Source of the DNA: Hydra vulgaris
Taxonomy: Eukaryota > Cnidaria > Hydrozoa > Anthoathecata > Hydridae
DNA length: 64,000 nt
NCBI RefSeq assembly: GCF_038396675.1
Contig: NC_088933.1
Span: forward strand, 22,675,001 to 22,739,000
Direction: 5' to 3'
Under the pieces are notes generated by a model, which saw nothing but the letters and a program-made list of their open reading frames with translations, made no database searches and was not told the DNA's origin. Below, piece by piece: positions 58,060 to 64,000 of the stretch; position 1 is the stretch's first letter; each line of letters begins with the position of its first letter. A program made the translations under genes and the position numbers.

Positions 58060-58520
58060 GGGAATCTAATAAAATTTTGAGCCTTTGCTTTAGTGGTACC
58101 CATACGCTTGCGCACAGAATAAGAATCAAAACTATTTGATGCTTTTTTAAATGATATTTTAATATCTTTAATGTTTCTGCAAAGATTTTATTTTTTCATT
58201 TTTCTTTTAATAATAGCCCAGAGTTTCAATAACTCTCAATTCTGGGCAGTTTGGAGGATTTTCTGTTTTAGGCACAAATTTCACATTATTCTTTCTATAT
58301 CATTCCATAGCTTTCATTTCTATATCATTCCACAACAATAATGAATTGAAGCTAAATCAGGCCAGAACGCAGGTCTATTATTGTATGATTTAATGAGAGG
58401 TAAAAGGCGTTTTTGTAAACATTCTTTAACATATATTTGAACAGAAAGTGTGGACTGAGAAAAATAAGGTGCTTGATTTTTTACAAACTTACGGTTATTC
58501 ACAATAAACAATAAAAGGAT
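58060..58520 (-). pseudogene. Mariner-type transposase C-terminal fragment
   Basis: Minus strand: YVKECLQKRLLPLIKSYNNR, AFWPDLASIHY, then after a shift KILQTAQN-stop-ELLKLWAIIKRKMKK and SVRKRMGTTKAKA. FWPDLASxHY carries the second catalytic Asp and the WAIIKR block follows the third acidic residue in this group. The frame is broken between the two. Confidence 0.75.
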
Positions 58521-58829
58521 AGCGAAACTATCACTACAGAATTTGCAAATATGCTTAAAAAATTATTAAACACTCCTCGAATAGCATAAAGCAATATAAC
58601 CCGAAAAATCCCACCGTGCACAAAGCATAATAATGTAATAAAAGCTGAACAAAATATTAAAGAAGCTATTTCTGCCTAAAAATCAAACAAGTCTAGCAAC
58701 TCATTTGGTATCTCAGCTGAACATTTGAAACACGCAAATTGTGACGCATTGACGCAGTGGCTAAGAAATTTTTTTCCCAATGATGGATGAAATCAATGTC
58801 TTCATCCATCATTAAACCACTAATTTAAT
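58521..58829. other. No gene seen
   Basis: Probable LINE/mariner flanks; nothing readable. Confidence 0.35.
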
Positions 58830-59087
58830 CATACAAATAGCCATTGATTAATCCAAACAACTATCGAGGTATTAGTATAATACCGATTTTTACAAAAATT
58901 CTAGAAAATCTGATTTTAATAATATGTCCGGAGATTAAGAACACTCACCCGCTACAATTTGAATTTAAATTTAATTTTTCAACCCTACATGCAGAATTTG
59001 TAATTATTGAAACTAATAAACATTACAATAATTCACCTGTTTATTTAGGCTCCTTGGATACAGAAAAAGCCTTTGATAGCTTTAAGA
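58830..59087 (+). pseudogene. LINE RT fragment on +
   Basis: NPNNYRGISIIPIFTKILEN, QFEFKFNFSTLHAEFVIIET and VYLGSLDTEKAFDSF. NYRGIS.P..K..E and DxEKAFD are the finger and motif A of non-LTR RTs. It stops where the minus-strand LINE begins. Confidence 0.8.
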
Positions 59088-59510
59088 TCGTTTATGTATA
59101 TTAAAAACAAAAGAGGTGCAAGTATGGAACCTTGGGGAACACTTTTTTTCCATGAGCGATTGCATTGCTTTCTGTCTAGTAAAAAATTTTTGAACCAGTT
59201 TAGTGCAACACCTTTTATCCCATATTTTTCCATTTTCCTAATTAAGATAGCGTGATCTACCGTGTCAAATGCCTTAGATAAATCAACAAAGACTCCAAGA
59301 ACGTATTTTTTGTTTTCAAAGGAGTCATTTATATTATTTATAAGATCAAGAATTGCGTGTTCATTTAGGATTTTGTTATTTGTTTGATATTTATACAGTT
59401 TATTGTATATTACTCTCTTCAAAAGTTTTGAAAATACAGGAAGCACTGAGATAGGTCTGTAGTTATTTAGTGTAAATGCATCACCGGTTTTAATATTGGT
59501 ATTACCTTAC
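59088..59510 (-). pseudogene. LINE RT fragment on - (CR1/jockey-like)
   Basis: NNYRPISVLPVFSKLLKRVI, GVFVDLSKAFDTVDHAILIR, KMEKYGIKGVALNWFKNFL, SVPQGSILAPLLFLIYINDL. Motif A (SKAFDTVDH) and motif B (PQGSILAPLLF) are intact for about 140 codons; the catalytic FADD box is missing because the copy is cut at 59087. Confidence 0.88.
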
Positions 59511-59570
59511 TTTATTGGACAGAAAAGTTTTCAATATTGGTATTACTCTTACTTTATTGGACAGAAAAAA
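59490..59570. repeat. Short direct duplication
   Basis: AATATTGGTATTAC(TC)TTACTTTATTGGACAGAAAA occurs twice in tandem, with TA lengths differing by two bases. Confidence 0.9.
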
Positions 59571-59639
59571 GCATATTCAACGAGGTCATCATAACATTTT
59601 GAAGATCTCTTAATGATATCTAAGAGAGACTTTTCTTTT

Positions 59640-59815
59640 ATTAAATATTTAGGTGCTTCAAAAGACCCTAAGGGTCTTATCACAGAGCACCGAGGACTAG
59701 TAGTAACCAAAAAGTTCACACTTTCAATTATACATATATGTTCAGAGCCGGCATCAAACAACGAACTTCCAGTTTTGAAACCATAATTCTAAACACTGTA
59801 CCACGGCTGCCAAGT
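59640..59815 (-). mobile_element. tRNA-derived SINE
   Basis: Minus: GGCAGCCGTGGTACAGTGTT (A box), AAGTTCGTTGTTTGATGCCG (B box). Downstream, the GGTGCTCTGTGATAAGACC core shared with the SINE piece at 54590-54650. Confidence 0.7.
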
Positions 59816-60388
<573 letters not shown>

Positions 60389-60735
60389 GTATATATGTAA
60401 TACCTATAGGTATTATATATAGGTATACCTATATACAGTATTGGACAAAACATTTGCAACCAACATTGAGCAATGCTAAAAAGTGTTCCTAATTTTACAT
60501 GTCTTAAAAACGAAACGAACTATACTACCACAGCAAACAGTTCAGGAGTCTGGAGTCATAGCATGTCATGATATGAGCAATCAGCTGACAGGTGACAGAA
60601 CACAGGCAGAATTTCGTTGACAAGTGCCATTTTGCAGCGGGCAAAACAAGTGCAACTTTTTTAGTTTGTTTCATTTTCTTAAGTCTGGTCCGTGTCAACG
60701 TCACGGAAGTTTTTGAATAATTAAAGGAAGTATCC

Positions 60736-60780
60736 AGAAGTTTCCAGAAGCATGCAGAAGCTTCCAGAAGTTTCCAGAAG
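60736..60780 (+). promoter_or_regulatory. Heat-shock element array (nine pentamers)
   Basis: Contiguous alternating nGAAn/nTTCn pentamers: AGAAG TTTCC AGAAG (CATGC) AGAAG CTTCC AGAAG TTTCC AGAAG. Eight of nine match the binding consensus for heat-shock factor in perfect 5-bp phase. Confidence 0.85.
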
Positions 60781-60881
60781 AAGCATCTGGAAGCATCCTA
60801 GTAGCATCCAGAAATATCCAGAAACATTCAGAAGCATCTAGACGCATCCAGATGCTTCCAGACGCATCGAAAAAAGCATCT

Positions 60882-60896
60882 AGAATCTTCCAGAAC
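60882..60896 (+). promoter_or_regulatory. Proximal heat-shock element (three pentamers)
   Basis: AGAAT CTTCC AGAAC, a perfect trimeric site, 24 bp upstream of a TATA box. Confidence 0.85.
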
Positions 60897-60919
60897 AGGT
60901 TCACACAGGTTCATTTTAC

Positions 60920-60957
60920 TATATAAGAGACATGTAAATCGACATGTAATTCAGTCA
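60920..60957 (+). promoter_or_regulatory. TATA box and initiator of the Tc1 transposase
   Basis: TATATAAG at 60920-60927 and TCAGTCAGT at 60951-60959, about 31 bp apart, the normal TATA-to-start spacing. TCAGT is the arthropod-type initiator. Confidence 0.7.
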
Positions 60958-61138
60958 GTATATGGAAGTCAATCAGACAGTATTAGCAAGACAGTTTATC
61001 GAAGTGAGTTTTATCAAAGTGTTTTATCGAAGAACATCAATACAAGAAGCGAAATACAACAAGTGTTTTATTACATCAATACAGTCCACATCCAACCAAG
61101 ACGTTGTGTTCCACAGAGCATTATTGTATCATCACAAG

Positions 61139-61204
61139 GTAAATGTAACACGGTAAGCCTTGAGAAGCGTGATTATTTATTTTTATTATTTTTATGACTT
61201 TAAG
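61139..61204 (+). other. Possible 66-bp intron in the transposase 5' UTR
   Basis: CACAAG|GTAAAT ... GACTTTAAG|TGC just before the ATG at 61212. Its removal would delete the upstream in-frame ATG at 61194. Confidence 0.45.
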
Positions 61205-61211
61205 TGCAAAA

Positions 61212-62219
61212 ATGGCTACCGACAGTCTTGGATTGGAACTAAGAAAGAAAATTATTGGCGATTACATAAGTGGAATGTCACAAAAAAATATTTGTGATAA
61301 ATATCGCGTGAAAAAATGGACCGTATCAAGACTATGTTCCAAATATCGTTCTACGGGGAAGTTGGCAGCAGATAACAAAGGCGGAAGACCGCGTTCCACC
61401 ACTTCTAGAGAGGATTCTATGATCGTCAGATCCGTCAAGAAGGATCCCTGGATATCATCAGTCGAGATACAAAAGCAATTAGAGCTGCCTGTATTGGACC
61501 GAACAATCAGACGACGTGCTGTTGAAGCCGGGTTGTTTTCTCGACGCCCAGCAAAGAAACCGCTGATTTCACTAAAAAACCAGAAGAAAAGACTCCTGTT
61601 TGCTACATCTCATATTGACAGGAATGTGCAGAAATGGCGAATTGTCCTGTTCAGTGATGAATTGAAGTTCAACATCATTGGGAGCGATGGCATTTGCCGT
61701 GTACGCCGACCGGCCGGAAAACGCCTCGATTTACGTTACTGCCATAAGACCGTGAAGCATGGTGGAGGCAATGTAATGGTCTGGGGGTGTTTTTCTGCTA
61801 ACGGTCTAGGTCCAATACATCGAAACGATGGAATAATGGACCGTTTCATGTATAAAAATATCCTGAAAAATGTTATGTTACCTCATGCTGAATGGAATAT
61901 GCCAATAAAATGGGTTTTTCAGCAAGACAACGATCCGAAACACGCTGCAAAAGTAGTCAAGCAGTGGTTTCAAAACAACCACCTATCGGTGATGGATTGG
62001 CCACCTCAATCTCCGGATCTCAACCCTATTGAGAACCTGTTGTAGATCGTTAACCGCAGAATTAATCGTGAAGGTGTTTGTAATAAGGATCAACTGTTTG
62101 AACAAATCCAAAAGGCCTGGGCAGCGATTCTACAAAGTTTCATTGATCACCTGATCGAATCTATGCCTCGAAGATGCAAGGCTGTGATCAACAACAAAGG
62201 ATTCGCCACGAAATATTGA
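61212..62219 (+). pseudogene. Tc1 transposase, one premature stop
   Basis: Cuts and joins the element at TA sites. Start chosen at 61212 (AAAAATGG, MATDSLGLELRKK) rather than 61194. Two helix-turn-helix segments cover residues about 10-110 (SQKNICDKYRVKKWTVSRL; GRPRSTTSREDS). The catalytic domain has FSDELKF (first D), QQDNDPKH (second D) and SPDLNPIEN (E). Exactly 34 residues separate the second D from E, so DD34E. A TAG at 62043-62045 (codon 278) follows NPIENLL; a Trp codon (TGG) would be normal nearby, so a single G-to-A change is likely. The frame then continues IVNRRINREGVCNKDQLFEQ to TGA at 62217, giving 335 residues, the usual Tc1 length. Preceded by a heat-shock-type promoter. Confidence 0.9.
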
Positions 62220-62408
62220 TAGCAAAATACAGCTTGGTCAACATTTTGTCGAGTTGCACTTGTTTTGTCCAGAAGGAAATCAATTTTTTTAATACTTTTG
62301 ATTAATTTATTAATTTTCATGTACAAATAATGAACTTTGTGATGAATAAAACTTGAAGAACTTTGTCTCTAAACAGTTACATAGTTATTTCTCTAAATTG
62401 AAAAAATG

Positions 62409-62509
<101 letters not shown>

Positions 62510-62701
62510 ACGTACACACACACGCACAATGTGTGACTTACTATTTATACGCATGATATTTTAATTTTTAATCATAATAATATTATAAACACTACATGTA
62601 TGACAAAGGAGATTTTAAGTTGTTTTATGTTTCTGACAATTTATGTAGTGGAGTTGCTTTGATTCAAAGTTTGAACGTTTTTTAAAGTTACCCTGTATGC
62701 A

Positions 62702-62767
62702 AAAAATGTATACAATAAATTTATTGTATACATTTTTACATTATAACATACTTTAAAGTATGTTATA
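62702..62767. repeat. Two adjacent perfect palindromes
   Basis: A 36-bp palindrome at 62702-62737 (half AAAAATGTATACAATAAA) and a 26-bp palindrome at 62742-62767 (half TATAACATACTTT), both loopless. Confidence 0.95.
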
Positions 62768-64000
62768 CTATAACAATAGAACTACTATAGTAGGCTTATA
62801 AACTTCTTTGGATTTTATATGCTTAATAAATTTATAAACAAAAATTATCCAACTTAAACAACAAGCTGCTACACTAGCTGAGGCAGTGTACAAAGTATTC
62901 TCACTAATTTTAATGATAAAAATATCCGAAATAATTAATTCATTTTTTAAGTAACAATAACAACCAATGAAAAAGAAAAACTTTAAATAATCAAAATATA
63001 AACTATTTTTAATACTTTAATGTTTGAACAGTTTCATATAAATTCTTGACATAATTACAAATATAACAAGATATAACAATTTCAATGATAAAAGAAAAAA
63101 AAAAGAAAAGAGAATTTATAAAAACAGGCAAGGGCTCAAATACGATTAATTAAAGTTATCACAAGCTTTGCATAGAGTGCCATGTAGATATTGCAAGTTA
63201 AAAATGAAATATTAGAAAAAAAGCTTCATAAACAATTGTAAAAAGTAAACTTGCATTCTAAAAAGTAGTGGCAATGGTACAATAGAAGTAAAGCAGAAAG
63301 TTATGTATCTTTTTACTTTCAAATGAAGATTAAGTTTGATTTATTTAGATTTAGTATTCTGTCGTATATGACAGAAATTATAGCCACCTAGAATTTACAA
63401 ACCATTTGGTGAAGGAGGGGGGAGGGGGTTGTAAATTATGATCAAGTAAAAACCTTACATAACCGCAATTTTTAGAAATAAGAATTTTTTGATAAAACTC
63501 AGGGAGTGAGTGTTCTTGAATTGCATTTAAACAAGCGGAAAAACAAATGCTTCATATTTGTCGATTTTAAAAAGACTTTTTAAACTTTTTAATTTTTATT
63601 AACGTAACTAATAAATTCTTATAGCTGATAAAACCTTGTAGCTAATAAAACCTAGTAACTAATGAAACATTGTAGCTAATAAAACACCAATTAAAAAGTT
63701 TTTAACACTTTGTTGCAACTTCAACAATTATAAAAATAATCTGTAAAAATTTAGACATTCTTTCATTTAAGCAAACATATTTTTCTAAATAAGTAAAAAA
63801 TTTTAAAAAATAATTAAATAATCTTTATAAATAACTAAATAGTTTTTAAAACAATAAGTTATAAATTTTGTTTTAATCTTTTTAACTCATCAGCTTTTTT
63901 GTAAACTTTTAAAATCTCTTTAGCTATAAACATTGCACCCTTAGCTCATCAGCTTTTTTTTTAATTAGGTTTGCAACAATTATAAACTCCCTCTTTGTGC
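62768..64000. other. No gene seen
   Basis: AT-rich. Small motif repeats only: AGCTAATAAAACCTAGTAAC-like units at 63620-63690 and AGCTCATCAGCTTTTTT at 63890 and 63945. A G-run lies near 63415-63430. Confidence 0.5.

Larger units (their letters stand above)
60436..62275 (+). mobile_element. Tc1-type transposon (DD34E), nearly intact
   Basis: Begins CAGTATTGGACAAAACATTT after a TA. A second, inner copy of the end motif (GGGCAAAACAAGTGCAACTT) lies at 60641 and its inverted partner at 62250-62272, suggesting an inverted-repeat/direct-repeat arrangement. The expected ACTG at the outer right end is not visible, so the right terminus is eroded or lies further out. It carries one transposase gene with its own promoter-like region. 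Confidence 0.85.

Noticed and set aside
61194-61211. Tc1 transposase start at 61194
   Set aside because: The ATG at 61212 has a better context and the earlier one lies within the probable 5' UTR intron.

Overview
The window is animal nuclear DNA: very AT-rich, intron-containing, full of long (TA)n microsatellites and layers of transposable elements (TEs). The mix of Penelope-like elements, Tc1/mariner, hAT, CR1/jockey-like LINE and tRNA-SINE debris, together with the style of the two host genes, suggests a cnidarian, most probably Hydra. The species is an inference; I could not search a database.

Two host genes can be read from exons and splice sites. (1) The last eight exons (277 codons) of WASHC4/SWIP, a WASH-complex subunit, lie on + between 4770 and 21400. 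Their introns carry a 3.8-kb DNA transposon, a MITE, a SINE, Penelope fragments and several minisatellites. (2) A complete five-exon two-pore-domain potassium channel (K2P, 344 aa) lies on - between 44494 and 37057. One of its introns is mostly (TA)n and another holds a 19-bp satellite of about 46 copies.

Layout. 1-4769: a composite Penelope-like element on -, a LINE scrap and hammerhead-ribozyme-bearing Penelope ends, all within the upstream WASHC4 intron. 4770-21400: WASHC4 3' part. 21400-36340: nested TE block, made of a CR1/jockey-like LINE apparently split by a CGTTATG-rich MITE and about 11 kb of later insertions. These insertions are a TIR transposon with a DUF7869-like gene, a decayed zinc-finger TE gene and a third Penelope copy. 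37057-44494: K2P gene. 44500-50490: microsatellite, a Tc1 scrap and sequence in which I see no gene. 50700-59820: graveyard of Tc1, hAT, mariner, LINE, SINE, foldback and unclassified TE genes. 60436-62275: nearly intact Tc1 (DD34E) transposon whose transposase is preceded by a strong heat-shock-element array, TATA box and initiator. 62500-64000: palindromes and unassigned AT-rich DNA.

The most notable signals are (a) hammerhead ribozymes, several with all three stems formed, in at least three Penelope-like families, (b) the apparent heat-shock promoter of the Tc1 element, (c) the TIR transposon with a DUF7869-like gene and a nested small element that carries a piece of the same gene, and (d) a long-TIR transposon with a spliced transposase that I cannot assign to a superfamily.
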